From Liolophura sinensis (taxonomy: Eukaryota; Mollusca; Polyplacophora; Chitonida; Chitonidae), in NCBI RefSeq assembly GCF_032854445.1, contig NW_027018083.1, positions 1 to 64,000 of the forward strand: a stretch of 64,000 bases of DNA, in the 5' to 3' direction. Position 1 is the first letter of the stretch. The number at the start of each line of letters is the position of its first letter. The notes beneath the pieces are model-generated. The model did no database searches, was not told the DNA's origin, and was given only the letters and a program-made list of their open reading frames with translations. This document shows, in pieces, positions 50,501-63,700 of this stretch. Made by a program: the position numbers and the translations under genes.

Positions 50501-51953
50501 CGTGCCCAGCAACGGCTCTTACTCCATGGAAACCAGGGAAATATGCAATTTTTTAACAGCTGCCGATGCCTGGCCCAATTCCGCATCTATTAGAACCTTA
50601 TAGATGTGGTTCAGTGATCAGTTGTACTTTTTACAGCAGACTGTATCTAGTACATTGTGTTTTTTATGTACGAATGGTGTGGTTTTTCTACACGTAGATA
50701 AAGACATTGAGATTGTCTTGGACTTAAAAGTAAGACAATTGCTGGATGAGTTAAATGGGCTTAGCCCAAAGATTTGACGTCTTCTGGGCTACCGAAGGGC
50801 ACATAACGTATAGTTAAAAGTTGAATATAGTAACGACCAGTCGCGATTGTGCATAGTACAGTGTATCCGATTTCAATTAACAAAAAGACCAGGCAAAAAT
50901 GCAAAAGTGGAAAAACTGTTCCAGTGCTGCTGGTAAGAGACTAATCCGACGTATTTTGTGACGAGAAATCGAATGGTGCAAACCGCGTTGCTCTCCGACC
51001 AATACTTTTGGCTGTAGCCACAATTGAATGATCATTGATGTCATAGTCACGTGCCCAGCAACGGCTCTTACTCCATGGAAACCAGGGAAATATGCAATTT
51101 TTTAACAGCTGCCGATGCCTGGCCCAATTCCGCATCTATTAGAACCTTATAGATGTGGTTCAGTGATCAGTTGTACTTTTTACAGCAGACTGTATCTAGT
51201 ACATTGTGTTTTTTATGTACGAATGGTGTGGTTTTTCTACACGTAGATAAAGACATTGAGATTGTCTTGCACTTAAAAGTAAGACAATTGCTGGGTGAGT
51301 TAAATGGGCTTAGCCCAAAAATTTGACGTCTTCTGGGCTACAGAAGGGCACATAACTTATAGTCAAAAGTTGAATATAGTAATGATCAGTCGCGATTGTA
51401 CATAGTAGATTGTATCCGATTTCAAATTAACAAAAAGACCAGGCAAAAATGCAAAAGTGGAAAAACTGTTCCAGTGCTGCTGGTAAGAGGCTAATCCGAC
51501 GTATTTTGTGACGAAAAATCGAATGGTGCAAACCGCGTTGCTCTCCGACCAATACTTTTGGCTGTAGCGACAATTGAATGATCATTGATGTCATAGTCAC
51601 GTGCCCAGCAACGGCTCTTACTCCATGGAAACCAGGGAAATTTGCAATTTTTTAAACAGCTGCCGATGCCTGGCCCAATTCCGCATCTATTAGAACCTTA
51701 TAGATGTGGTTCAGTGATCAGTTGTACTTTTTACAGCAGACTGTATCTAGTACATTGTGTTTTTTATGTACGAATGGTGTGGTTTTTCTACACGTAGATA
51801 AAGACATTGAAATTGTCTTGGACTTAAAAGTAAGACAATTGCTGGATGAGTTAAATGGGCTTAGCCCAAAGATTTGACGTCTTCTGGGCTACCGAAGGGC
51901 ACATAACGTATAGTTAAAAGTTGAATATAGTAACGACCAGTCGCGATTGTGCA
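47556..51953 (+). repeat. Eight-unit higher-order repeat B, copy 1 (4398 bp)
   Basis: These are units 87-94, with landmarks at 47868, 48418, 48967, 49515, 50067, 50616, 51165 and 51716. Ordered markers are: GTAAGAAGC in the first unit; CAAGGTATCC and GAAATAGAATGG across the first and second; CCTAGGCC with TTTTTTTAAGTAC (48462); CCTAGCAACGG in the third; TTATAAATTGTGG (a +T form) with TCTTGCACTT in the fourth; GTGACGAAAAATCG in the fifth (49858) and eighth (51508). Up to about 50.0 kb this copy has many private one-base indels that copy 2 lacks. Confidence 0.9.
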
Positions 51954-54900
51954 TAGTACAGTGTATCCGATTTCAATTAACAAAAAGACCAGGCAAAAAT
52001 GCAAAAGTGGAAAAACTGTTCCAGTGCTGCTGGTAAGAAGCTAATCCGACGTATTTTGTCACGAGAAATCGAATGGTGCAAACCGCGTTGCTCTCCGACC
52101 AATACTTTTGGCTGTAGCGACAATTGAATGATCATTGATGTCATAGTCACGTGCCTAGCAACGGCTCTTACTCCATGGAAACCAGGGAAATTTGCAATTT
52201 TTTAAACAGCTGCCGATGCCTGGCCCAATTCCGCATCTATTAGAACCTTATAGATGTGGTTCAGTGATCAGTTGTACTTTTTACAGCAGACTGTATCTAG
52301 TACATTGTGTTTTTTATGTACGAATGGTGTGGTTTTTCTACACGTAGATAAAGACATTGAGATTGTCTTGGACTTAAAAGTAAGACAATTGCTGGATGAG
52401 TTAAATGGGCTTAGCCCAAAGATTTGACGTCTTCTGGGCTACCGAAGGGCACATAACGTATAGTTAAAAGTTGAATATAGTAACGACCAGTCGCGATTGT
52501 GCATAGTACAAGGTATCCGATTTCAATTAACAAAAAGACCAGGCAAAAATGCAAAAGTGGAAAAACTGTTCCAGTGCTGCTGGTAAGAGGCTAATCCGAC
52601 GTATTTTGTCACGAGAAATAGAATGGTGCAAACCGCGTTGCTCTCCGACCAATACTTTTGGCTGTAGCGACAATTGAATGATCATTGATGTCATAGTCAC
52701 GTGCCCAGCAACGGCTCTTACTCCATGGAAACCAGGGAAATTTGCAATTTTCTAAACAGCTGCCGATGCCTAGGCCAATTCCGCATCTTTTAGAACCTTA
52801 TTGATGTGGGTCAGTGATCAGTTGTACTTTTTACAGCAGACTGTATCTAGTACCTTGTGTTTTTTTAAGTACAAATGGTGTGGTTTTTCTACACGTAGAT
52901 AAAGACATTGAGATTGTCTTGGACTTAAAAGTAAGACAATTGCTGGATGAGTTAAATGGGCTTAGCCCAAAGATTTGACGTCTTCTGGGCTACCGAAGGG
53001 CACATAACGTATAGTTAAAAGTTGAATATAGTAACGACCAGTCGCGATTGTGCATAGTACAGTGTATCCGATTTCAATTAACAAAAAGACCAGGCAAAAA
53101 TGCAAAAGTGGAAAAACTGTTCCAGTGCTGCTGGTAAGAGACTAATCCGACGTATTTTGTCACGAGAAATCGAATGGTGCAAACCGCGTTGCTCTCCGAC
53201 CAATACTTTTGGCTGTAGCGACAATTGAATGATCATTGATGTCATAGTCACGTGCCTAGCAACGGCTCTTACTCCATGGAAACCAGGGAAATTTGCAATT
53301 TTTTAAACAGCTGCCGATGCCTGGCCCAATTCCGCATCTATTAGAACCTTATAGATGTGGTTCAGTGATCAGTTGTACTTTTTACAGCAGACTGTATCTA
53401 GTACATTGTGTTTTTTATGTACGAATGGTGTGGTTTTTCTACACGTAGATAAAGACATTGAGATTGTCTTGGACTTAAAAGTAAGACAATTGCTGGATGA
53501 GTTAAATGGGCTTAGCCCAAAGATTTGACGTCTTCTGGGCTACCGAAGGGCACATAACGTATAGTTAAAAGTTGAATATAGTAACGACCAGTCGCGATTG
53601 TGCATAGTACAGTGTATCCGATTTCAATTAACAAAAAGACCAGGCAAAAATGCAAAAGTGGAAAAACTGTTCCAGTGCTGCTGGTAAGAGGCTAATCCGA
53701 CGTATTTTGTCACGAGAAATCGAATGGTGCAAACCGCGTTGCTCTCCGACCAATACTTTTGGCTGTAGCGACAATTGAATGATCATTGATGTCATAGTCA
53801 CGTGCCCAGCAACGGCTCTTACTCCATGGAAACCAGGGAAATTTGCAATTTTCTAAACAGCTGCCGATGCCTGGCCCAATTCCGCATCTTTTAGAACCTT
53901 ATAAATGTGGTTCAGTGATCAGTTGTACTTTTTACAGCAGACTGTATCTAGTACATTGTGTTTTTTATGTACGAATGGTGTGGTTTTTCTACACGTAGAT
54001 AAAGACATTGAGATTGTCTTGCACTTAAAAGTAAGACAATTGCTGGGTGAGTTAAATGGGCTTAGCCCAAAAATGACGTCTTCTGGGCTACAGAAGGGCA
54101 CATAACTTATAGTCAAAAGTTGAATATAGTAATGATCAGTCGCGATTGTACATAGTAGATTGTATCCGATTTCAAATTAACAAAAAGACCAGGCAAAAAT
54201 GCAAAAGTGGAAAAAACTGTTCCAGTGCTGCTGGTAAGAGGCTAATCCGACGTATTTTGTGACGAAAAATCGAATGGTGCAAACCGCGTTGCTCTCCGAC
54301 CAATACTTTTGGCTGTAGCGACAATTGAATGATCATTGATGTCATAGTCACGTGCCCAGCAACGGCTCTTACTCCATGGAAACCAGGGAAATTTGCAATT
54401 TTTTAAACAGCTGCCGATGCCTGGCCCAATTCCGCATCTATTAGAACCTTATAGATGTGGTTCAGTGATCAGTTGTACTTTTTACAGCAGACTGTATCTA
54501 GTACATTGTGTTTTTTATGTACGAATGGTGTGGTTTTTCTACACGTAGATAAAGACATTGAAATTGTCTTGGACTTAAAAGTAAGACAATTGCTGGATGA
54601 GTTAAATGGGCTTAGCCCAAAGATTTGACGTCTTCTGGGCTACCGAAGGGCACATAACGTATAGTTAAAAGTTGAATATAGTAACGACCAGTCGCGATTG
54701 TGCATAGTACAGTGTATCCGATTTCAATTAACAAAAAGACCAGGCAAAAATGCAAAAGTGGAAAAACTGTTCCAGTGCTGCTGGTAAGAGGCTAATCCGA
54801 CGTATTTTGTCACGAGAAATCGAATGGTGCAAACCGCGTTGCTCTCCGACCAATACTTTTGGCTGTAGCCACAATTGAATGATCATTGATGTCATAGTCA

Positions 54901-56354
54901 CGTGCCCAGCAACGGCTCTTACTCCATGGAAACCAGGGAAATATGCAATTTTTTAACAGCTGCCGATGCCTGGCCCAATTCCGCATCTATTAGAACCTTA
55001 TAGATGTGGTTCAGTGATCAGTTGTACTTTTTACAGCAGACTGTATCTAGTACATTGTGTTTTTTATGTACGAATGGTGTGGTTTTTCTACACGTAGATA
55101 AAGACATTGAGATTGTCTTGGACTTAAAAGTAAGACAATTGCTGGATGAGTTAAATGGGCTTAGCCCAAAGATTTGACGTCTTCTGGGCTACCGAAGGGC
55201 ACATAACGTATAGTTAAAAGTTGAATATAGTAACGACCAGTCGCGATTGTGCATAGTACAGTGTATCCGATTTCAATTAACAAAAAGACCAGGCAAAAAT
55301 GCAAAAGTGGAAAAAACTGTTCCAGTGCTGCTGGTAAGAGACTAATCCGACGTATTTTGTGACGAGAAATCGAATGGTGCAAACCGCGTTGCTCTCCGAC
55401 CAATACTTTTGGCTGTAGCCACAATTGAATGATCATTGATGTCATAGTCACGTGCCCAGCAACGGCTCTTACTCCATGGAAACCAGGGAAATATGCAATT
55501 TTTTAACAGCTGCCGATGCCTGGCCCAATTCCGCATCTATTAGAACCTTATAGATGTGGTTCAGTGATCAGTTGTACTTTTTACAGCAGACTGTATCTAG
55601 TACATTGTGTTTTTTATGTACGAATGGTGTGGTTTTTCTACACGTAGATAAAGACATTGAGATTGTCTTGCACTTAAAAGTAAGACAATTGCTGGGTGAG
55701 TTAAATGGGCTTAGCCCAAAAATTTGACGTCTTCTGGGCTACAGAAGGGCACATAACTTATAGTCAAAAGTTGAATATAGTAATGATCAGTCGCGATTGT
55801 ACATAGTAGATTGTATCCGATTTCAAATTAACAAAAAGACCAGGCAAAAATGCAAAAGTGGAAAAACTGTTCCAGTGCTGCTGGTAAGAGGCTAATCCGA
55901 CGTATTTTGTGACGAAAAATCGAATGGTGCAAACCGCGTTGCTCTCCGACCAATACTTTTGGCTGTAGCGACAATTGAATGATCATTGATGTCATAGTCA
56001 CGTGCCCAGCAACGGCTCTTACTCCATGGAAACCAGGGAAATTTGCAATTTTTTAAACAGCTGCCGATGCCTGGCCCAATTCCGCATCTATTAGAACCTT
56101 ATAGATGTGGTTCAGTGATCAGTTGTACTTTTTACAGCAGACTGTATCTAGTACATTGTGTTTTTTATGTACGAATGGTGTGGTTTTTCTACACGTAGAT
56201 AAAGACATTGAAATTGTCTTGGACTTAAAAGTAAGACAATTGCTGGATGAGTTAAATGGGCTTAGCCCAAAGATTTGACGTCTTCTGGGCTACCGAAGGG
56301 CACATAACGTATAGTTAAAAGTTGAATATAGTAACGACCAGTCGCGATTGTGCA
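51954..56354 (+). repeat. Eight-unit higher-order repeat B, copy 2 (4401 bp)
   Basis: These are units 95-102, with landmarks at 52266, 52816, 53367, 53917, 54467, 55016, 55566 and 56117. They carry the same markers in the same order as copy 1: GTAAGAAGC, CAAGGTATCC (near 52508), GAAATAGAATGG, TTTTTTTAAGTAC (52860), TTATAAATG with TCTTGCACTT, and GTGACGAAAAATCG at 54259 and 55909. It begins directly where copy 1 ends, so the two form a tandem 8-mer. Differences from copy 1 are mostly indels private to copy 1. This copy has its own AAAATGACG (two T lost near 54073) and one extra A near 54214 and near 55315. Confidence 0.9.
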
Positions 56355-57453
56355 TAGTACAGTGTATCCGATTTCAATTAACAAAAAGACCAGGCAAAAA
56401 TGCAAAAGTGGAAAAACTGTTCCAGTGCTGCTGGTAAGAGGCTAATCCGACGTATTTTGTCACGAGAAATCGAATGGTGCAAACCGCGTTGCTCTCCGAC
56501 CAATACTTTTGGCTGTAGCCACAATTGAATGATCATTGATGTCATAGTCACGTGCCCAGCAACGGCTCTTACTCCATGGAAACCAGGGAAATATGCAATT
56601 TTTTAACAGCTGCCGATGCCTGGCCCAATTCCGCATCTATTAGAAAATTATAGATGTGGTTCAGTGATCAGTTGTACTTTTTACAGCAGACTGTATCTAG
56701 TACATTGTGTTTTTTATGTACGAATGGTGTGGTTTTTCTACACGTAGATAAAGACATTGAGATTGTCTTGGACTTAAAAGTAAGACAATTGCTGGATGAG
56801 TTAAATGGGCTTAGCCCAAAGATTTGACGTCTTCTGGGCTACCGAAGGGCACATAACGTATAGTTAAAAGTTGAATATAGTAACGACCAGTCGCGATTGT
56901 GCATAGTACAGTGTATCCGATTTCAATTAACAAAAAGACCAGGCAAAAATGCAAAAGTGGAAAAACTGTTCCAGTGCTGCTGGTAAGAGACTAATCCGAC
57001 GTATTTTGTGACGAGAAATCGAATGGTGCAAACCGCGTTGCTCTCCGACCAATACTTTTGGCTGTAGCCACAATTGAATGATCATTGATGTCATAGTCAC
57101 GTGCCTAGCAACGGCTCTTACTCCATGGAAACCAGGGAAATATGCAATTTTTTAACAGCTGCCGATGCCTGGCCCAATTCCGCATCTATTAGAACCTTAT
57201 AGATGTGGTTCAGTGATCAGTTGTACTTTTTACAGCAGACTGTATCTAGTACATTGTGTTTTTTATGTACGAATGGTGTGGTTTTTCTACACGTAGATAA
57301 AGACATTGAGATTGTCTTTGGACTTAAAAGTAAGACAATTGCTGGATGAGTTAAATGGGCTTAGCCCAAAGATTTGACGTCTTCTGGGCTACCGAAGGGC
57401 ACATAACGTATAGTTAAAAGTTGAATATAGTAACGACCAGTCGCGATTGTGCA
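56355..57453 (+). repeat. Units 103-104, extra repeat of the three-unit module
   Basis: Landmarks are at 56666 and 57215. Unit 103 resembles units 92 and 100 apart from a private TTAGAAAATTATAG near 56641. Unit 104 begins like units 93 and 101 (GAGACTAATCC, GTGACGAG, GCCACAATTG), then carries TCTTTGGACTT with an extra T near 57317. Together with units 101-102 they make a second pass of the module seen in units 98-100, a nested period of about 1.65 kb. Confidence 0.8.
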
Positions 57454-60400
57454 TAGTACAGTGTATCCGATTTCAATTAACAAAAAGACCAGGCAAAAAT
57501 GCAAAAGTGGAAAAACTGTTCCAGTGCTGCTGGTAAGAGGCTAATCCGACGTATTTTGTCACGAGAAATCGAATGGTGCAAACCGCGTTGCTCTCCGACC
57601 AATACTTTTGGCTGTAGCGACAATTGAATGATCATTGATGTCATAGTCACGTGCCCAGCAACGGCTCTTACTCCATGGAAACCAGGGAAATTTGCAATTT
57701 TCTAAACAGCTGCCGATGCCTAGGCCAATTCCGCATCTTTTAGAACCTTATTGATGTGGGTCAGTGATCAGTTGTACTTTTTACAGCAGACTGTATCTAG
57801 TACCTTGTGTTTTTTTAAGTACAAATGGTGTGGTTTTTCTACACGTAGATAAAGACATTGAGATTGTCTTGGACTTAAAAGTAAGACAATTGCTGGATGA
57901 GTTAAATGGGCTTAGCCCAAAGATTTGACGTCTTCTGGGCTACCGAAGGGCACATAACGTATAGTTAAAAGTTGAATATAGTAACGACCAGTCGCGATTG
58001 TGCATAGTACAGTGTATCCGATTTCAATTAACAAAAAGACCAGGCAAAAAATGCAAAAGTGGAAAAACTGTTCCAGTGCTGCTGGTAAGAGACTAATCCG
58101 ACGTATTTTGTCACGAGAAATCGAATGGTGCAAACCGCGTTGCTCTCCGACCAATACTTTTGGCTGTAGCGACATTGAATGATCATTGATGTCATAGTCA
58201 CGTGCCTAGCAACGGCTCTTACTCCATGGAAACCAGGGAAATTTGCAATTTTTTAAACAGCTGCCGATGCCTGGCCCAATTCCGCATCTATTAGAACCTT
58301 ATAGATGTGGTTCAGTGATCAGTTGTACTTTTTACAGCAGACTGTATCTAGTACATTGTGTTTTTATGTACGAATGGTGTGGTTTTTCTACACGTAGATA
58401 AAGACATTGAAATTGTCTTGGACTTAAAAGTAAGACAATTGCTGGATGAGTTAAATGGGCTTAGCCCAAAGATTTGACGTCTTCTGGGCTACCGAAGGGC
58501 ACATAACGTATAGTTAAAAGTTGAATATAGTAACGACCAGTCTCGATTGTGCATAGTACAGTGTATCCGATTTCAATTAACAAAAAGACCAGGCAAAAAT
58601 GCAAAAGTGGAAAAACTGTTCCAGTGCTGCTCGTAAGAGGCTAATCCGACGTATTTTGTGACGAGAAATCGAATGGTGCAAACCGCGTTGCTCTCCGACC
58701 AATACTTTTGGCTGTAGCGACAATTGAATGATCATTGATGTCATAGTCACGTGCCTAGCAACGGCTCTTACTCCATGGAAACCAGGGAAATTTGCAATTT
58801 TTTAAACAGCTGCCGATGCCTGGCCCAATTCCGCATCTATTAGAACCTTATAGATGTGGTTCAGTGATCAGTTGTACTTTTTACAGCAGACTGTATCTAG
58901 TACATTGTGTTTTTTATGTACGAATGGTGTGGTTTTTCTACACGTAGATAAAGACATTGAGATTGTCTTGGACTTAAAAGTAAGACAATTGCTGGATGAG
59001 TTAAATGGGCTTAGCCCAAAGATTTGACGTCTTCTGGGCTACCGAAGGGCACATAACGTATAGTTAAAAGTTGAATATAGTAACGACCAGTCGCGATTGT
59101 GCATAGTACAGTGTATCCGATTTCAATTAACAAAAAGACCAGGCAAAAATGCAAAAGTGGAAAAACTGTTCCAGTGCTGCTGCTAATCCGACGTATTTTG
59201 TCACGAGAAATCGAATGGTGCAAACCGCGTTGCTCTCCGACCAATACTTTTGGCTGTAGCGACAATTGAATGATCATTGATGTCATAGTCACGTGCCCAG
59301 CAACGGCTCTTACTCCATGGAAACCAGGGAAATTTGCAATTTTCTAAACAGCTGCCGATGCCTGGCCCAATTCCACATCTTTTAGAACCTTATAAATGTG
59401 GTTCAGTGATCAGTTGTACTTTTTACAGCAGACTGTATCTAGTACATTGTGTTTTTTATGTACGAATGGTGTGGTTTTTCTACACGTAGATAAAGACATT
59501 GAGATTGTCTTGCACTTAAAAGTAAGACAATTGCTGGGTGAGTTAAATGGGCTTAGCCCAAAAATTTGACGTCTTCTGGGCTACAGAAGGGCACATAACT
59601 TATAGTCAAAAGTTGAATATAGTAATGATCAGTCGCGATTGTACATAGTAGATTGTATCCGATTTCAAATTAACAAAAAGACCAGGCAAAAATGCAAAAG
59701 TGGAAAAACTGTTCCAGTGCTGCTGGTAAGAGGCTAATCCGACGTATTTTGTGACGAAAAATCGAATGGTGCAAACCGCGTTGCTCTCCGACCAATACTT
59801 TTGGCTGTAGCGACAATTGAATGATCATTGATGTCATAGTCACGTGCCCAGCAACGGCTCTTACTCCATGGAAACCAGGGAAATTTGCAATTTTTTAAAC
59901 AGCTGCCGATGCCTGGCCCAATTCCGCATCTATTAGAACCTTATAGATGTGGTTCAGTGATCAGTTGTACTTTTTACAGCAGACTGTATCTAGTACATTG
60001 TGTTTTTTATGTACGAATGGTGTGGTTTTTCTACACGTAGATAAAGACATTGAAATTGTCTTGGACTTAAAAGTAAGACAATTGCTGATGAGTTAAATGG
60101 GCTTAGCCCAAAGATTTGACGTCTTCTGGGCTACCGAAGGGCACATAACGTATAGTTAAAAGTTGAATATAGTAACGACCAGTCGCGATTGTGCATAGTA
60201 CAGTGTATCCGATTTCAATTAACAAAAAGACCAGGCAAAAATGCAAAAGTGGAAAAACTGTTCCAGTGCTGCTGGTAAGAGGCTAATCCGACGTATTTTG
60301 TCACGAGAAATCGAATGGTGCAAACCGCGTTGCTCTCCGACCATACTTTTGGCTGTAGCCACAATTGAATGATCATTGATGTCATAGTCACGTGCCCAGC

Positions 60401-60743
60401 AACGGCTCTTACTCCATGGAAACCAGGGAAATATGCAATTTTTTAACAGCTGCCGATGCCTGGCCCAATTCCGCATCTATTAGAACCTTATAGATGTGGT
60501 TCAGTGATCAGTTGTACTTTTTACAGCAGACTGTATCTAGTACATTGTGTTTTTTATGTACGAATGGTGTGGTTTTTCTACACGTAGATAAAGACATTGA
60601 GATTGTCTTGGACTTAAAAGTAAGACAATTGCTGGATGAGTTAAATGGGCTTAGCCCAAAGATTTGACGTCTTCTGGGCTACCGAAGGGCACATAACGTA
60701 TAGTTAAAAGTTGAATATAGTAACGACCAGTCGCGATTGTGCA
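57454..60743 (+). repeat. Partial third copy of higher-order repeat B (units 105-110)
   Basis: Landmarks are at 57766, 58317, 58866, 59408, 59959 and 60506. Unit 105 matches unit 96 (CCTAGGCC, TTTTTTTAAGTAC at 57810) but lacks CAAGGTATCC and GAAATAGAATGG. Unit 106 matches unit 97. Unit 107 (GCTCGTAAG, GTGACGAG) has no counterpart. Units 108-110 match 98-100, with GTGACGAAAAATCG at 59751. An 8-bp loss near 59180 (GCTGCTGCTAATCC) makes unit 108 the shortest full unit and removes its GGTAAG site. Confidence 0.8.
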
Positions 60744-63700
60744 TAGTACAGTGTATCCGATTTCAATTAACAAAAAGACCAGGCAAAAATGCAAAAGTGT
60801 AAAAACTGTTCCAGTGCTGCTGGTAAGAGGCTAATCCGACGTATTTTGTGACGAGAAATCGAATGGTGCAAACCGCGTTGCTCTCCGACTAATACTTTTG
60901 GCTGTAGCGACAATTGAATGATCATTGATGTCATAGTCACGTGCCAGCAACGGCTCTTACTCCATGGAAACCAGGGAAATTTGCAATTTTTTAAACAGCT
61001 GCCGATGCCTGGGCCAATTCCGCATCTTTTAGAACTTTATTGATGTGGGTCAGTGATCAGTTGTACTTTTTACAGCAGACTGTATCTAGTACCTTGTGTT
61101 TTTTATGTACAAATGGTGTGGTTTTTCTACACGTAGATAAAGACATGAGATTGTCTTGGACTTAAAAGTAAGAACAATTGCTGGATGAATTAAATGGGCT
61201 TAGCCCAAAGATTTGACGTCTTCTGGGCTACCGAAGGGCACATAACGTATAGTTAAAAGTTGAATATAGTAACGACCAGTCGCGATTGTGCATAGTACAG
61301 TGTATCCGATTTCAATTAACAAAAAGACCAGGCAAAAATGCAAAAGTGGAAAAACTGTTCCAGTGCTGCTGGTAAGAGGCTAATCCGACGTATTTTGTCA
61401 CGAGAAATCGAATGGTGCAAACCGCGTTGCTCTCCGACCAATACTTTTGGCTGTAGCGACAATTGAATGATCATTGATGTCATAGTCACGTGCCCAGCAA
61501 CGGCTCTTACTCCATGGAAACCAGGGAAATATGCAATTTTTTAACAGCTGCCGATGCCTGGCCCAATTCCGCATCTATTAGAACCTTATAAATGTGGTTC
61601 AGTGATCAGTTGTACTTTTTACAGCAGACTGTATCTAGTACATTGTGTTTTTATGTACGAATGGTGTGGTTTTTCTACACGTAGATAAAGACATTGAGAT
61701 TGTCTTGGACCTAAAAGTAAGACAATTGCTGGTGAGTTAAATGGGCTTAGCCCAAAGATTTGACGTCTTCTGGGCTACAGAAGGGCACATAACGTATAGT
61801 CAAAAGTTGAATATAGTAATGGACCAGTCGCGATTGTACATAGTAGATTGTATCCGATTTCAAATTAACAAAAAGACCAGGCAAAAATGCAAAAGTGGAA
61901 AAACTGTTCAGTGCTGCTGGTAAGAGGCTAATCCGACGTATTTTGTCAGGAGAAATCGAATGGTGCAAACCGCGTTGCTCTCCGACCAATACTTTTGGCT
62001 GTAGCGACAATTGAATGATCATTGATGTCATAGTCACGTGCCCAGCAACGGCTCTTACTCCATGGAAACCAGGGAAATATGCAATTTTTTAACACCTGCC
62101 GATGCCTGGCCCAATTCCGCATCTATTAGAACCTTATAGATGTGGTTCAGTGATCAGTTGTACTTTTTACAGCAGACTGTATCTAGTACATTGTGTTTTT
62201 TATGTACGAATGTGTGGTTTTTCTACACGTAGATAAAGACCTTGAGATTGTCTTGGACTTAAAAGTAAGACAATTGCTGGATGAGTTAAATGGGCTTAGC
62301 CCAAAGATTTGACGTCTTCTGGGCTACCGAAGGGCACATAACGTATAGTTAAAAGTTGAATATAGTAACGACCAGTCGCGATTGTGCATAGTACAGTGTA
62401 TCCGATTTCAATTACAAAAAGACCAGGCAAAAATGCAAAGTGGAAAAACTGTTCCAGTGCTGCTGGTAAGAGACTAATCCGACGTATTTTGTCACGAGAA
62501 ATCGAATGGTGCAAACCGCGTTGCTCTCCGACCAATACTTTTGGCTGTAGCGACAATTGAATGATCATTGATGTCATGGTCACGTGCCCAGCAACGGCTC
62601 TTACTCCATGGAAACCAGGGAAATTTGCAATTTTCTAAACAGCTGCCGATGCCTGGGCCAATTCCGCATCTTTTAGAACCTTATTGATGTGGGTCAGTGA
62701 TCAGTTGTACTTTTTTACAGCAGACTGTATCTAGTACCTTGTGTTTTTTATGTACAAATGGTGTGGTTTTTCTACACGTAGATAAAGACATTGAGATTGT
62801 CTTGGACTTAAAAGTAAGACAATTGCTGGATGAGTTAAATGGGCTTAGCCCAAAGATTTGACGTCTTCTGGGCTACCGAAGGGCACATAACGTATAGTTA
62901 AAAGTTGAATATAGTAACGACCAGTCGCGATTGTGCATAGTACAGTGTATGCGATTTCAATTAACAAAAAGACCAGGCAAAAATGCAAAAGTGTAAAAAC
63001 TGTTCTAGTGCTGCTGGTAAGAGGCTAATCCGACGTATTTTGTCACGAGAAATCGAATGGTGCAAACCGCGTTGCTCTCCGACCAATACTTTTGGCTGTA
63101 GCCACAATTGAATGATCATTGATGTCATAGTCACGTGCCCAGCAACGGCTCTTACTCCATGGAAACCAGGGAAATTTGCCATTTTTTAAACAGCTGCCGA
63201 TGCCTGGCCCAATTCCGCATCTATTAGAACCTTATTGATGTGGGTCAGTGATCAGTTGTACTTTTTACAGCAGACTGTATCTAGTACCTTGTGTTTTTTA
63301 TGTACAAATGGTGTGGTTTTTCTACACGTAGATAAAGACATTGAGATTGTCTTGGACTTAAAAGTAAGACAATTGCTGGATGAGTTAAATGGGCTTAGCC
63401 CAAAGATTTGACGTCTTCTGGGCTACAGAAGGGCACATAACTTATAGTCAAAAGTTGAATATAGTAATGACCAGTCGCGATTGTACATAGTAGATTGTAT
63501 CCGATTTCAAATTAACAAAAAGACCAGGCAAAAATGCAAAAGTGGAAAAACTGTTCCAGTGCTGCTGGTAAAAGGCTAATCCGACGTATTTTGTCAGGAG
63601 AAATCGAATGGTGCAAACCGCGTTGCTCTCCGACCAATACTTTTGGCTGTAGCGACAATTGAATGATCATTGATGTCATAGTCACGTGCCCAGCAACGGC

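Noticed and set aside
60060-60130. Hammerhead ribozyme core (CTGATGAG at about 60085), as found in some animal satellites
   Set aside because: CTGATGAG exists here only through a private one-base deletion; other units read CTGGATGAG. No GAAA core follows at the right distance, and no flanking stems with a cleavage triplet can be drawn.
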